Below, piece after piece: positions 23,509 to 36,654 of a DNA stretch of 64,000 nucleotides. A program made the translations under genes and the position numbers. Source of the DNA: Anaeramoeba flamelloides (Eukaryota > Metamonada > Anaeramoebidae); NCBI GenBank assembly GCA_027625915.1, contig JANTQA010000023.1, forward strand, positions 10,168,001-10,232,000, read 5' to 3'. The stretch's first letter is position 1, and every line of letters starts with the position of its first letter. The notes beneath the pieces were generated by a model, which worked only from the letters and a program-made list of their open reading frames with translations, made no database searches and was not told where the DNA came from.

Positions 23509-23793
23509 TCAATCGTGTTTCAAAGAAATAAATTGTAATTTGGTCGTCTCATCTTCTTTGAGTGGTAGCTTTTCGGTGTGTGTGGAAGTGGACTTTGGAT
23601 TAACTGGCAACCCAAATAAAAGGGAATAGCTAAGAATTGAAAAAAGAAGAAAATTTTGATTTCTTTTAAGGTTTTCAAATAACAGTATTGAATTATTAAA
23701 TATTCCTTTCGTTTGGAATTGTATATTAAACCATGGGGTAATATACCGAGACAAAGAATAAAAGGGATCTTCTTCAAGAAAACCAGACAACAA
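23509..23793 (-). CDS. Weak open frame, 94 codons, possibly an exon
   Basis: Slightly GC-richer than its surroundings and with a mixed composition near its end (NPKSTSTHTEKLPLKEDETT). I recognise no domain, and no clear splice partner is seen. It could be a chance frame. Confidence 0.15.
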   Translation of the reverse strand: MLSGFLEEDPFYSLSRYITPWFNIQFQTKGIFNNSILLFENLKRNQNFLLFSILSYSLLFGLPVNPKSTSTHTEKLPLKEDETTKLQFISLKHD

Positions 23794-24024
23794 TTAGAGA
23801 ATACTTGAATTTTGAATAGCAGTAATTAAATCTAGATTTAGTAGATCAATCTTCAGGAATAAAAACATCAGATTTTGCGAATTGTATTTCTTGAAATTCT
23901 TAAGATAGTATTTAGGTAATTTCTTGCTTCTTTTTCAGGAATCACAAATTATCATAAATTGACTGTTCTTTGAATAATTAATGGGAAACAATTTTCAATT
24001 CATTTTTGTGTTGATTTTTGCGAG

Positions 24025-24462
24025 TACCCATTTTGGAAAAAAAGTGAAACAGGAAAAAAAGTGAAAAACGGTTTTTCATTGGGGACATTAAGAGAACCTG
24101 AAAACGGAAAGTAAAAGTCAATAAAAAGAAGAATCCAATTAACTTTTAATAATAATCCATTATATTATTTTCAATCAAACCAACAAACATAATCTAAAGT
24201 CTACTTTTTATATCGAAATTGTTTGAGTGGTTTTGGAGATCGCAAAAATAATCAATTTTTTCTACAAATTTTTAATAAAATATCAACCAAAGAAAAACCC
24301 ATATCCAAAAGACAGTATTAAAAAAACCGTTATTGTGCTGAATACTTCATTTTGTCTTTATTTATTTGTTTATTCTTTTTTTAATTGATCTTAATTGGAA
24401 TTTTCAGGTTCTATTAATGTTCCCTATTAAAAACCTTGTTTCACTTTTTTTCCACAATGGTA
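24025..24462. mobile_element. TA-flanked MITE with about 60-bp TIRs
   Basis: Left end TACCCATTTTGGAAAAAAAG TGAAAC; right end GTTTCACTTTTTTTCCACAATGGTA. Inner parts also pair: CATTAAGAGAACCTGAAAA with TTTTCAGGTTCTATTAATG. The 300-bp core is non-coding. Confidence 0.75.
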
Positions 24463-24664
24463 ATAGAGTTTTCCAAGAAATAGATTGGTATTTGTCAACT
24501 CTATTTATTTGTTGGATCCTCTTTTTTGTACTGTATTAGTGTTTATATTGGGTGAACTAAGAATCCGAAAATGAAAAGAATACTTTCAAATTCAATAAAA
24601 AATATAATCAGTTGAAATTTTGTTCCATTTAAATTTCAAATAAGGGTTGTATTTTTTCAAATTT

Positions 24665-25352
24665 TTATTTTACTGAAAGATCAGAATTCAAAAATTCAAG
24701 CGGTGGTAAACACCAAAGAGAATGTGACTCTAAAACTCCAATAATATCATTTTTGATTGAAGTGACACTTGAGTTGAAATGTTTTTTTTTTTTTCTCATC
24801 AATTTTCGATTGTTCAAGCAAAACTTAAATATTAAAAAGAAAAAAAAAAGTGAATTAATTACCATTTTTTTTAAAATGAGAATAAAGAGTCAAAGACTTG
24901 AAAGGTATTTGACAACGAAACGAAGATTTTTGCAAAATCTCTTTTATCTTTGTTTTTTTATCAAGATCAAATAAAAGTCTTGATCTTTTATTTTCTTTTG
25001 TGACACAGTGAACAACAAGAGAAACACTTTTCGGGTTTAAAAATTTTGGGGTGTAAATAAGTGAATTTCGATTCATGGAGGCAACATTATCGGCAATCCA
25101 TTTCAACGGAGTGTCTGTTGGCTCAAGTTTCCATTTCACATCAGGTGCCTGAAGCGTTAAAAAGCAATTCGGCTTTTCCTTTTTGACAATTTCCAGCTTT
25201 TGATCGATTTGCTTGACCATCTCAGAGACAATGGTGTCCCTTTCAAAGGCAAAGGTGTGGAAGGTTTTGTCTTCATAAAAGATCCTTACAATTTCTTTAT
25301 TTCCAATCTTCTTTTTTCGACGTAATGGGGTTGGTGCTTGCCACAAAGCCAT
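24665..25352 (-). CDS. Small protein with two probable ubiquitin-like (RA/FERM-N-like) folds
   Basis: Two exons, 25352-24863 and 24735-24665, joined in phase 1 over a 127-bp intron (HFKKN/VLESHSL), give 186 residues. The ATG is followed by ALWQAPTPLRRKKK. Residues about 18-95 (IVRIFYEDKTFHTFAFERDT) read like a Ras-association or FERM F0/F1-type beta-grasp domain, and about 108-186 (VSLVVHCVTKENKRSRLLFD) like a second. Such tandems open talin-type FERM proteins, but no FERM F2/F3 follows here and the frame ends cleanly at DLSVK. Possible role: small adaptor binding a GTPase or membrane protein. The splice choice is mine: the acceptor GGAG is the one that keeps frame. Function not established. 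Confidence 0.75.
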
Positions 25353-27090
25353 GGGTTTTGTTTGCCGTGGTTATAATAATTTGTTACAGGTTGTTTAAGA
25401 TAAAATTTATTAACTTTTTTGTCAACAAATCTTTGTGAAATTTAGTGAAATAAGAAAAAAAAAATGAAAAATCTAAAGTTAATAATGTGGGTAGGTAACA
25501 TCTATTATCTGATTGTATAATGACATATTTTTAGAATTGTACATCTAATTATCCGTAATAAAGTATTTAATGTAGTAACTTTATCTGTTGAGCAAGAATT
25601 AATTCTAAAAATTCCACTTTTTTCTCATTTTTTTCTTATTTCCTTTTTATTTAAATTAGAATAAAAATGCACTCTCGAAACATTAATTCAAAAAAAAATG
25701 GATATTTGCCAAAGTGTAACATTAAGAAGAGTTAAGTAGTCCAAAATTTTCAATTTAAAAATATTTTATAAAATCTCATTTTGTCCAGAATTTTTTATTG
25801 AAAAAATTTGGGACAAAAAGAAAAAACAGTTCTCTTATTAAAAATGATAAAAGAACTCAAGAACCAAGGTTTTAAATTCAAGGGGGCGTTTTATCAAAAG
25901 AAAAAGGAACAATTCGATGATTATTGTTTTTAAGGAAGAAGGAACATTTTTCCATTTTCGAAATGTTAAAAATATAAACCTTACTGAAAAAAAGATTTAT
26001 TGTTGGCCACATGAGATATTGAAACTTTGAAACAAAGTTGTTGTTCTCTGTTCTATTTGTGGAAAGAAAGCTAACCAAATCAATCCCAGCTGAAATTTTT
26101 AAATTTTCAATTTTTGTGAACTTTTTTTTTTTATTAATTTTTGGTTTTATTAATTGTACTTTGAATGTAGAAATTTTTTTCTGTGAAAGTGAGTGAAATT
26201 AAAAAGCAAAGAATAAAACTAAAAAATCGTCATGAAAAGTTCTGAATTTTAAACAAATATTTTATTTGTTAGAATTAAATAATAAAGATCACCTTTCGAA
26301 ATAATAAAGTTGAAATCCAGAATGAAAAAAAATTAAATTGATAAAATCCTTTTTTAGAAGATTTCTTTTGTCTTTATCTTCTTAATTTGAATTTGAGTAA
26401 ACATGGGAGTTACCTTAAACGGCTATGTACAATTCTTATTTATTGTTTTTTTGAACCAAAACAACTTTTTTTCCGATTATTTAGATGAAAATTCTTTTAG
26501 ATATTTTCATCAAATTAAGTAAAAACAAAATATTATTGTTTCAAAGATTAAAGTAAAAGATTAAATTCTTGGAATCAAAAAAAAAAAAAAAACTGATAGA
26601 AGGTTCAATGTATAAAAAAAGGAAAAATAAATTAAAAAACCAAAATAACCATGAATGCTTTTATTATTTTATGGAGAATACATTTGTTTAAAATCATAAT
26701 AATAAGCCCTTTCAATAAATTTATAACTTTACAAATATTTCAAAAATTTCAGTTTTTTGGGGTTATTCTTTGTATTTCTTAGAAATAAAATTTTAAAAGC
26801 AAAAAAATTTTACATTTTTTACCCTTTTTTTATTATGAAGTCACAATTCAAATTTTTAATTTGAAATATATTAATTTTCTTTTTGGTGTGAATTTTTTTT
26901 TTTTGTTGGTATTGTTTTTTTTTTAGGTCTGTGTTTACTGATAATCCTAAAGAAACAAAATTGTCAGTACTCTTAAGTATAAAATACAGAAGATCAAAAT
27001 TTTGATTCAGTTTTCCCAAAAAATCTGTATCAAAGCAGAGAAAAAAAGTCATCAAAATCCTCAAAAGGGAAATTAATAATTTAAGCTTGT

Positions 27091-27859
27091 TTAAGGGTTT
27101 AGCGTCTATCAAGGATAAGCCTAGGATCAAAGTATGTTGTTATTGGACCTAAACACATTTGTGTCACATGGTTCAAATGTCTCTAAAAAATCGATTAGTC
27201 AAGTAGTAATATTTGTTGATTCGTATCAATTAAATATGATCCATGAATTAGTAAAAAACTCAGCAATTTCAGAATAAAATCTGCATTTTGAGACAAATTT
27301 AAAGGTTGAATTATCAATATTCAGACTAAAAAGTCACAAAATATCTTTCTTAAATTTGTGGCTAAATGTAGATTAGTTACTAAAAAATTCGATTTTTTTT
27401 CAAAAATTAATTAATTAACGAATAAATTTTTTTGACAAATTATTTCTCAAATCATGGAAATATATTGATGCTATAAGCATCTTTATCAAAAAGAAACAAA
27501 ATTAATCCGTATTTGGGCTTTTATGTTGATGATTATTGAGTTAATATTTGAAATTCAAAAATTTTAAAAATAATTACTTTTGGAAGTTCTAAATCTAAAT
27601 TATTAAATAAGAGAATATTTAGTTATTTTGTGTTTCTATTTTTAGATTTGGTAAAGGAATTAAAAAAAAATTTTTGAAAATGAAACTTTTTTAATAGTGA
27701 TCATTAGTAAAAAATGCAATAATTTATTGTGCAATAAGATTTATAATAGATTTTTTAGAGCTATTTGAGCCATGTCAACAATGTAGTACTAATATCATTT
27801 ACACCCAATTACAACATCATTTGATTATAGAGAAATGTATGGTGAGGCTAATCCCTTAA
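27091..27859. mobile_element. TTAA-bounded element, GGGATTAG family (copy B)
   Basis: Starts TTAAGGGTTTAGCGTCTATC and ends GGTGAGGCTAATCCCTTAA, with imperfect TIRs of roughly 100 bp (AGTATGTTGTTATTGG against CCAATTACAACATCATTTG). It aligns with 31276-32254 and inverted with 37032-37786. No reading frame for a transposase. Confidence 0.75.
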
Positions 27860-28311
27860 CAGATCTAAAAAGGTGAAAGTTTATTGATTTAATAATCTGT
27901 TTTTAAAAACTTAATGAAAATTTTATTTGGTTTATTATATAACATATAGTATTGAAAAAAGGATCTGGTGATGAATAGATATCCAACTGGTCTTAACTTA
28001 AGGCTGTGGGTACATTTAACGAATTTTAAATACCGAGTTTATGGAAAAATAAATTATTCATTTCATTTCTTTAACCAAATATTTTAATAAACAAAAGAGT
28101 ATTAGATCTCAGAGAGTAATATATTTACATCCAAATTAAAAAAAGGTAAATCAAAAAACAGAAAGAAATGATCGAGAAAAAATAAATAAAAATTTTATTT
28201 ATCTATTGATCTTATTGATAATTTTTGGTATAGTTTCCTTCTTCTTTACTTGGTTTTATTTTTCATTCTGAACCGAAATACTTTTGTTGGGAAAATTTTT
28301 GAGAAACAAAT

Positions 28312-28792
28312 TACTGTAGTCAAAATAAAGCGTGCAAAAAAATATAAAGCGTGTTTCAAAATATTATCCGTGTTTTTTTGTTATAGAAGACCTAAACATC
28401 AACCGATAAAAGAAACCAATAATAAACCCGAAAAAAATAGGGTATTGGTTTCTTAAAGTTCTATTATTTAAAAAGAAATTCTAAAAATGAAGGATCAAAT
28501 TGGAAAATTTATCTCAAAAAATAGAGTTAATTTTTTTGAAAATTTGAATAATAAAAAAAACAAAAAATTTCAAAAAAATTGAGAATATTATGGACAATTT
28601 TCAACTATTTGCATTAATAATTTAAATTTTACTGAAAATAACCAGTACTTTACTTTCAAAATTGATTTGGGTTCAGGTATACTATTTGGTAGTAGATTGG
28701 ATGTTGCCTTGGTACAAGAATAAAAAAAAGCACGGATAATATTTTGAAACACGGATTATAGTTGTTGTGCACGCATTATTTTGATCACTGTA
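28312..28792. mobile_element. TA-flanked MITE, AGTGATC family, copy 2
   Basis: Left end TACTGTAGTCAAAATAAAGC GTGC; right end GCACGCATTATTTTGATCACTGTA. Inner TIR words AATATTATCCGTG and CACGGATAATATT pair. Full-length inverted partner of 522-1003. Confidence 0.75.
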
Positions 28793-30497
28793 TCTTTTAT
28801 TTCTTTTTTATAAATAAATTTTTAAAAGCCTATTTTCTTTTAATTCATCTAATTCTTGTTGGGTTCAGAAAATAGGATATTTTTTGAATTCTTCTTCATG
28901 AATAAAGATTTATTGGAAATTTTGATTTATTTGATAATTATTTATTTATGATTTATTTAAAAAAATAATAATCCTGAATTAACATTTTATATTTTTCCCA
29001 ATTTTTCTCTCTTTTTTGGGTTAAAACTTATGTGTCTATTGTTTGTTTTCCAGAATTTTTCTCTTTTACTTTAATCTTTGAAATTATCTTCTAAGTTTTG
29101 ACTAAGTTGGAGAAAAATATTCGAAATTAGAATTTTCAAAGCAAATTTGTAAAAAAAGTGTTTTGTTAAAAAATAATAAAGAGGAATGTGGCAAGAAATC
29201 CAATCCAATGAATCAATTGTATTCATATAAACCAAAAAGAAGACAAAGATAACTCTCCAAAAATTGCCTTTGAATTTTTTTTTTCCTTCTTTCTTTTGGC
29301 AAATTTATTTGGAATGGTGATCTTTCGTGTTTGTTATTCAAAAAGAAAAGATTTGTTTTAAAGACACACCTTTTCAGGTCTTTTTTTTTGGTTTACTGTT
29401 TGATAAATCCCAAGACTCCTTCACAACACATTTCTAGATCCAAAACCTAATTTAATAAAACCAAAAATTTAAATCAAAAAAAAAATTCAAAAAAGTATTC
29501 GAAAAATTTAAGATTCAACTCAGTTATAATTTATTTAGGTTCTTTTTCTTTTCACAAATAGAACACGTAAAGGAATTTTAGTTTCAAAGTTATACATCTC
29601 ATGACACTCAAAAAATCTTTTTTCAGTAATGTTCAGACAATTAAAATTTTTATAAGGATAAAGTACACCTACTCTCTTAATTCTTTCACAAAAGAGAAAA
29701 AAAATTCACTTTATTTTGTTATTCCTTTTTTAATGAGAGATCAACACAATTCTCAAATTACATTCTGCTTATTTCTTTGAAAACAGGATTTCTGTACCGA
29801 AAAAAAGGCAAATGAACTGAAAATTCTTTCCTCTTTATTAGACAATAACAAATCTTTTAGGTTTTAAATGAATTCTGGGTTTTAGAAATTAGTAAGTGTT
29901 AAAAATAGCGAAAGGAACACAATACTTTATTTGAAATAAATTTTCCACTGATTTTTTTTTTGTTTTCCAATTAATTTCTGTAAATTTTTATTACATATTT
30001 CCTCAATATATTTTAATACTTTAGACTTGCCAGAACAACCAAAAAAAAAAAACCCAAAATCCATAAGAAATGATATTGGGAAAAGTTTCTGATCCACTCT
30101 CATATAAGGAACTCAGAGATAAAATTTTAATTTGTGCAATTTGATTTTAACATTAATGACTAATACGCAGAGAAAAAAATACTCTTGAAAATGAACATGT
30201 TTTGAAAAATACAATCCCACGGCAGAGTCAATCAAAAATCAAGTCTGTCAAGACTTTATAGAATTTCTCATAATTGAGGAAAATAGAAAAATAATTAACA
30301 TAATTATGAAAATTAATGGAAAAAGATTCAAGGTCATAGTAAGATAAATTTAATATTGGTTATTGTTAATTTGTTGAAAACATTTGATTTGTAGTTTAAT
30401 AAATAATAAAAAAAAACGTTTTAGATTTTTATTTTTTTTTGATCTTCAAATTTGGGGGTTTTTACTCTTTTGCTTTTTTCGAATTTAGCTTTGTGTA

Positions 30498-33092
30498 ATG
30501 TCAAAATCAGAAAACAAACAATCAAGCAAATGGTTTGAAATAGGTTACGAACACCTATTAGGGGGGTTTGTGTCGATCAGTACAAGTTCTTTTAGCAATA
30601 TGATGATTGGGAAAATCCCAACTGCTACAGATTTGCCTCGTATTTTTTTACATGGTGGGATTAATAATTTGGTCTCGAATGAGATTAATACGCAATTTGA
30701 AACATATTTTGAGGAATACAATAACCCAAACGATTCTTGGATCATAAAATTAACTTCTGGAATTGCGATAGGGGCAACAACAAGTTTACTGTCAACAATT
30801 TTGGTATAATTTCAATATTTTGTTTTTCTTTCTTTTTTTTTTTTTTTTCGTTTTTTTGAGTGTATGTAAACAACCGAAATCAATTCGATTGCAGATTTAA
30901 GACATACAAAGTGAAATTATTTTTTGTAAAGCACAAGAAAAAAATTTCTTTTTGACACACAATTGTTTAACGTTTAAATTGAAAAGTTATGGGGCTTTGT
31001 GATAACCGTGTTAAAGTTTCAGATTTTAGCTGTTTGTGGGGTGCACAATTACATAATTTGAAGATCAATAGATCGCAAACTACAAGATCCTGATCAAATT
31101 ATTATTTTTTTTTATTTTTATGAGACACAAAAAAAATTACTTAATTTTGAAAAAGTGTTTTTTGATAAATTTGTGTTATTTCATTTCCGGCGATACTTTT
31201 CTGCAATTCGAACAAGAGAGGAAACTTGCCAGAATATTTAACTTTTTAAATGATAACAAATCTCCAATTAGTTTATTAAGGGATTAGTCTCTACCATAGA
31301 TTGCTCTATAATCAAAGTATGTTGTAATTAGGTGTAAATCACATTTAGTGCACCACGGTTCAAATTTCTCTAAAAAAATCGGTTCGTTAAGTCGTAATAT
31401 TTTTGATCCCACCAATTAAATATGATTATTGTTTTAGAAAAAAAAAACCAACACTTTTCAAAAAAAAATCTGCATTTTGCGACAAATTTAATGGATGAAA
31501 TATCAATATTCAGACTACAAAGTTGCAAAATATCTTTTTTAAATTTATGGCGAAATGTAGATTAATAGCTAAAAAATTCAATTTTTTTTTCAAAAAGTAA
31601 ATAATTAACGAATAGATTATTTTTGACCAATTATTTCTCAAATATTGGAAAAATATTGATGTTGCAATTAGCTTTATAAAAAGGAAATAAAAACCAACCT
31701 ATCTTTGGGTTTTTTAGGTTCATAATTATTGAGTTAATCTTTGAATTTAAAAAATTGAAAAAATGGTTACTTTTGGAAGTTCAAAATATGATTTCTTAAA
31801 TACTGTTTATTTCAAAATAAAGGTAACAAAATTTTCATATAGCTTTCTAGTAAAGGATTTTAAAAATCAAATTTTTACTTCTTTAAATGAGCTTATATCA
31901 TTAACTTCCATCTTTTAGAATTGGGGACTTTGGTGATATTTTAATTCTTGTTGGTATTGTTTTTTTTTTGGAAAGCCTGAATGAAAATATTGATCTTTAT
32001 ATTATGCAATAAACAGTACAGGAATATTATTATTTTAGTTTCTATTTTTAGATTTGGAAAAGGAATAAAAAAAAATTTCCAAAATGAAAATTTTTAATAG
32101 AGATCATCAGTGAAAAATGTAATAATTTATTGTGCAATAAGATTTATAATAGATTTTTTTAGAGTCACCAAAAGCATGTAGCACTAATATCATTTATACC
32201 CAATTACAACATACTTTGATTATAAAAAAATCTATGGTGAGGCTAATCCCTTAATAAACCAATTGAAGATGTTGAGGCTTTTTGATTTTGGAAAAATTAT
32301 TTTCGGTTTCTGTTTCTTTCCCCAACCACTGCCTTTCTTTTTTTAAATACCTCAAATGTTACGAAATACCCAAAACCTATTGTCAACTTTTCTCTCCAAT
32401 ATATAAAAAAAAAATGCCACCCGAGGAAAAATGGAAAATATATATAAAAAAAATACAATTCAACAAGATAAAAGATATTAATATAAAATCAACAAAATAT
32501 AAATATTTATTTTTTTCAAAAAAACACTAACCCTTTCGACTTTGAATTAATTATGATACCATTTTCTTATATACTCTCAAACAATTAATTTAAACAATTT
32601 TAGGACAATATTTATCAATACCATGAATCAAGGACAGAAAATAATGATATGATGGCAAAAAATAGCATGTACTTTCTAAAACAAAGGGGTGTTTCATCAA
32701 TACTTGATGGTTACAAAAACAATTTACTACATGGCATAATATACCAACCATTTGAAAATCTCTTTTTTTCTTTAAATGGAAAATGGCTATCAAAATATTT
32801 TCAAAACTCAAAAAATAAGCAATTGGCAGAAAAATTGTTTGTCCCCTTTTTAAATGGTTCAATTTCAACAGTTCAAACCATTCTTTTAACAAAGCCCATC
32901 GAACATACACTTCACGACCTAAGGAAGAAAAACAATCATCAAACTCCTAGGTTAGTACATGAAACACTACAAGACCTTAAATCAAAACCATTTAATGCCG
33001 GGATAGGGTCCGTTTTTTTTACTGCATGCTCACAAGCATTTTATCAACATAAAGAAATTTTAACCAGGCTATTTCTTAAATCATTGAATTGA
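30498..33092 (+). CDS. Degenerate mitochondrial-carrier-like protein
   Basis: Exons 30498-30803 and 32604-33092 join in phase 0 (LLSTIL/DNIYQYHES) across a 1,800-bp intron, giving 264 residues, slightly short of the usual 300 for mitochondrial carrier family (MCF) proteins. Seen: alternating hydrophobic segments with Gly-rich helix starts (HLLGGFVSISTSSF, IAIGATTSLLSTIL, PFLNGSISTVQTILL) and a tripartite layout. The PxD/ExxK-type signature is recognisable only in outline (TKPIEHTLHDLRKK; YKNNLLHGIIYQPFENLFFS). MCF proteins move nucleotides or metabolites across the inner membrane of mitochondria or derived organelles such as hydrogenosomes. The loss of canonical motif residues in repeats 1 and 2 makes substrate prediction impossible. 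ATG 30498 is first in frame. Family call is moderate. Confidence 0.72.
30804..32603 (+). other. 1.8-kb intron enlarged by a TTAA element
   Basis: Donor GTATAA, acceptor AATTTTAG before GACAAT. More than half of it is the element at 31276-32254. Without that element the intron would be about 820 bp. Confidence 0.8.
31276..32254. mobile_element. TTAA-bounded element, GGGATTAG family (copy A, longest of the matched set)
   Basis: Starts TTAAGGGATTAGTCTCTACC ATAG and ends CTATGGTGAGGCTAATCCCTTAA. Arms of about 100 bp include AGTATGTTGTAATTAGGTG against CCCAATTACAACATACTTTG. No transposase frame. Its 979 bp contain the whole length of copies B and C plus extra sequence near 31790-32040. Confidence 0.8.
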
Positions 33093-33803
33093 TTAATTTT
33101 TTTTTTCTTTCTTTTATAATTGTTTTGATATAATTAATATTTATACAAATAAATGAAGAAGAGTTAAGTAATAATATAGGATTATACGAAAAATATATAT
33201 CCATTATTATAATTGATTAAAAAAAAAAAAAAAAAAAATTCTTTTTTTATAGTAAATCTTTTATAAAATTAAATATTATTTTTAAGTCAATAAAAGTTTG
33301 ATTGTATTTAACACTTTTATTTAATCAAAAAAGTAATATTTTTTTGAAAAAAATTAAATGATGAAAACCTTTTTCTTTTAAAAAGGTATAAGTAAAAAAC
33401 AAAACAAAATAAAATTACTTTGATATGAATATAATAAAATATTTAGTAGTAATAATTTTTAAATGTTTTAATATTTATTTATTTTTTTTTTTTTCGTTTT
33501 ATAAGGTGAAACAAATATGAGATTCCATATCTTAACTTTTATTTTTTTTTGGATCTATTGATAAATTCAAATAAATTGATAAAAAAATTTGAAATTATTT
33601 CAATTTTTGAATTTTTTTAATCAGCTTTGAATAAAAATAGATAAAATATTTTTTTTTTTTTGTTGAAATGAAAATAAAGTTTGAAAAATTAAGTTACTCA
33701 AAGAGGTATTTCTTGTAAAGAACTGCTTTAAAAGAAGAGGATATAAAAAATATATAGATTGAATGAATTTTATTTTGAGATTATTTACAATTTAGTAGCA
33801 AGC

Positions 33804-34395
33804 CATTTCCAAAAAAGTGGGGAAAATTTATTTTTAAAATATATTTATTAAACAAGATCTTCAACAATTTATTTAAATATACAAAATCATTAACTACCGT
33901 TTTTAGATTCTTTATAATAATTTATTTTTTTTATCTTAGTATGCTATTACATAAATAAAATATATTAAAATTTTTGTTCTCGTTTTTATCTGATATTCTT
34001 TAAGTGAAGATTATAGTTGTTTTTTGATCTTTTTTGTTATAAAAAATATTTTTTTGGAAGAGATTTCGTCTTGAAGAATTTTGATTTGCAAATTGAAAAC
34101 TTATAACGGAATTTTAATTTTTTAAAAAAAAATCTTGTTTACCTTTATAATATTGCCTATTATTTTAATTGAAATGAGTTGTTATTTGTTTTAAAAAAAA
34201 GAGTATTTTTTTTTTTTACTGTTTTTTTTTTTGAATTATACAGACGGATATATTTACAAATATACACAACTCAAAAAAAATTCAATGAGATTCACTATTA
34301 GTTTTAATTTGGTATTATCATTTTCAAATAGAACCACAAAAATAGAAAATCTTGATGAAATGTAAAAAAAAATATACACACTTTTTTTGGAAATA
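33804..34395. mobile_element. TTTCCAA-family MITE, copy 3
   Basis: Left end CATTTCCAAAAAAGTGGGGA; right end CACTTTTTTTGGAAATACC. It aligns along its length with 5979-6556 but is the most diverged copy. The open frame at 34254-34550 lies partly inside it and is not a gene. Confidence 0.6.
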
Positions 34396-34826
34396 CCATA
34401 TTTTAAATCAAGTTTTTTTAGATTTTTAAAAATAATTAAATAAATTTTAATATAGAAAACAAAAAAATATTGATTAATAGAATTAATTGTAAAAAGAATA
34501 AATACTTGTTTATAAATTAAAAATTCAATTGTTCCTGTTTTGATAACCATTTAATTAACTTTATTTTGTTATATATATATATTATCAACTCAAGTATTTG
34601 AAAAGTAATTTAATTTCTATTCTCTCGAATATCACTAAGATGTTAATTATATTGTCTTGTATTAATAAGATGAAAATAGTAAACAATATATTTATTTCAA
34701 AACGGGAAAATTTATAGAAAAAATAAAACGAGAGAACAAGATTGGATATATACAATAAAACAAAATATAATAGAAAATATATAATTTATCTGGAAATTTT
34801 AAAATACAGGGTACTTCACAATACTA

Positions 34827-35026
34827 TACAGTCAGTTACACCCATAAGACCCAAACTTTCAATAAAATTTAATCAACTGAAAAAAAGATTATTTAAGGTA
34901 CAAAATTTGGAATTTTTTTTTGACATAAAATATTTAGGATGAATTTGAATTTATACTTTAATTTGATAGTTTTTTTTTGTGCCTTAAATTTCGTTCAAAG
35001 TTTGTGTCTTAAAAGTTGAACTGATA
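34827..35026. mobile_element. 200-bp TA MITE, TTAAGGCAC family, copy 1
   Basis: Left end TACAGTCAGTTACACCCATA; right end GTGTCTTAAAAGTTGAACTGATA. It aligns with 50629-50823. The plus-strand frame at 34742-34942 overlaps it and is rejected. Confidence 0.55.
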
Positions 35027-36654
35027 TATAATACTCTTTTTGAATTAGAAATTGAAAAAAAAAAAACCTATCAAAACACCTCTTCCTCAATAAAAATATC
35101 AAAAATTTATTCAATTTTGGCTATGAAAAAAAGTTTTTTTTTTTTTGTATTATTATTGAAAAAGATTTATACAAAATTACCTCTTGTTTGCCGTTAGATT
35201 TTTTTTTAATTAGAGAAATATATAGAAAATTTCAAATTTTTTTTTTTTAATTTCAGAAATTATAAAAAAAACTGCATTTAGGGTTTCTTGAGTTTTCTGT
35301 TTATTTAGAAAACCTCAAAGAAACCTAGAAAACTTAATAAATAAAAAAGAAAACCTCAAAAAACTATACTCTACGGTACTTGGTGCTACTTGAAGGCAGT
35401 CTCTGAAAAGCGAAATTTATTTATAATTTTTTTTATCTTGGCTATAATCTATACAAGGTTATAATTCATAAGATATCTATTCTTGAAAAAAAGAAAAAAT
35501 AAAAAATTATTTCTAAGTAGAGACAAGAGAAAGAGAAAGAAAAGAAAAAGATTGATTAAATAAAAAAAAAAAAATAGTTAAAAAAAGAAAAAAATTGTTG
35601 AAAAAAAATTTTTTTACCTAAAGTGTTGAATGGGTGTATGGTTGTTTCCTTTTATGTTGATTTTTTTGGATAGTTTCTATAATTTGTTTTATCTACATAA
35701 CATATTCGGAATATTTTACTGACTATAGACCAATTAAAACGGTTGGTATATTATTTTTTTAATTTAGAAATATATTGAGAGAGTTCTAAAGCTTTAAATC
35801 ATACATTTTTTCAAGAATAGTAATTGATTTTCGAAATTTTCTTTTTGAGTTGGAAATATTTTTTTTTTGATTTTTTTTTTATTTGCAAGTTTTTCAAAGT
35901 TTTATTTTTACAAAATACAAATACAAAATACCTAATATAAAATATTATCCCAATAAAGGAACGAAATGGATGGATTAAAGTAAATTTGAATTTGGCTCTC
36001 TTCAGTTGAGTTCTTTCAAAGTAGTTCAATATACTTCAGCTGGGATTGGTTTGTATAATATTTATTCCAGAACCTGTTTATTTCACTATAGATCTAATCA
36101 GAAAAAGTTCAGTTTATTTAAGATCTAATAATAAGACAAAGTTTAGTAACTCTTAAAATGTTTTATTTATACTACCAATCCGAAACAAAAAAAAACAACA
36201 AATAGTGGGGAAATCAAACAACTTAAAAAGTGATATCTGGAAAGTGGAAAAAATTTTAGAAGATAAAATTGTATTTTTTGTAATATTAGAAGAAAGATAG
36301 TTATCAAGTGTTTGTTAAAATCATTAAACTTGATTTAACTTTTGTTCTGTATAATATAAATCAAACAGTATTCTAAATTAAAGAATACAATTTCTTGAAA
36401 AGATAGAAAAGAAAAAGGTAGATGAGAAAGAATTAAAGAATGGCAAGAAATTATTTAAATAGTGAAAAATGATAAACCAAAAAATTGACGATAAAAAAAG
36501 AAAACATAAAAATTTACGAAAATTAGAAGAATAAAGAAAGAAATTATTTTAAATTTGTCTTTCTAGTTCTTCGTTTACCAATAGTAAAAAAATCAAAAAA
36601 TAAAATGATTTTTACTTGAAGAAGAATATGCAGAATCACAAGAATAAAAAACCC

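Larger units (their letters stand above)
20740..24664. other. Gene-free interval with foldback, LINE tail and MITE
   Basis: Holds the foldback element 21361-21778, a LINE 3' end (22895-23195), a weak minus-strand open frame (23509-23793) and the MITE at 24025-24462. The 5' exon of the Asn/Thr-rich gene probably lies here but was not identified. The rest (20740-21360, 21779-22894) is AT-rich and unassigned. Confidence 0.55.
25353..30497. other. 5-kb interval without recognised genes
   Basis: The divergent 5' regions of the small beta-grasp gene and the carrier-like gene lie at its two ends. It contains the TTAA element 27091-27859 and the TA element 28312-28792. Minus-strand open frames at 25878-26078 and 26819-27130 have random AT-rich composition, the second running into a transposon end. 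I see nothing in 28793-30497 beyond AT-rich sequence. Confidence 0.55.

Noticed and set aside
34254-34550. 98-codon minus-strand frame
   Set aside because: Overlaps the end of a TA MITE and has random hydrophobic composition.
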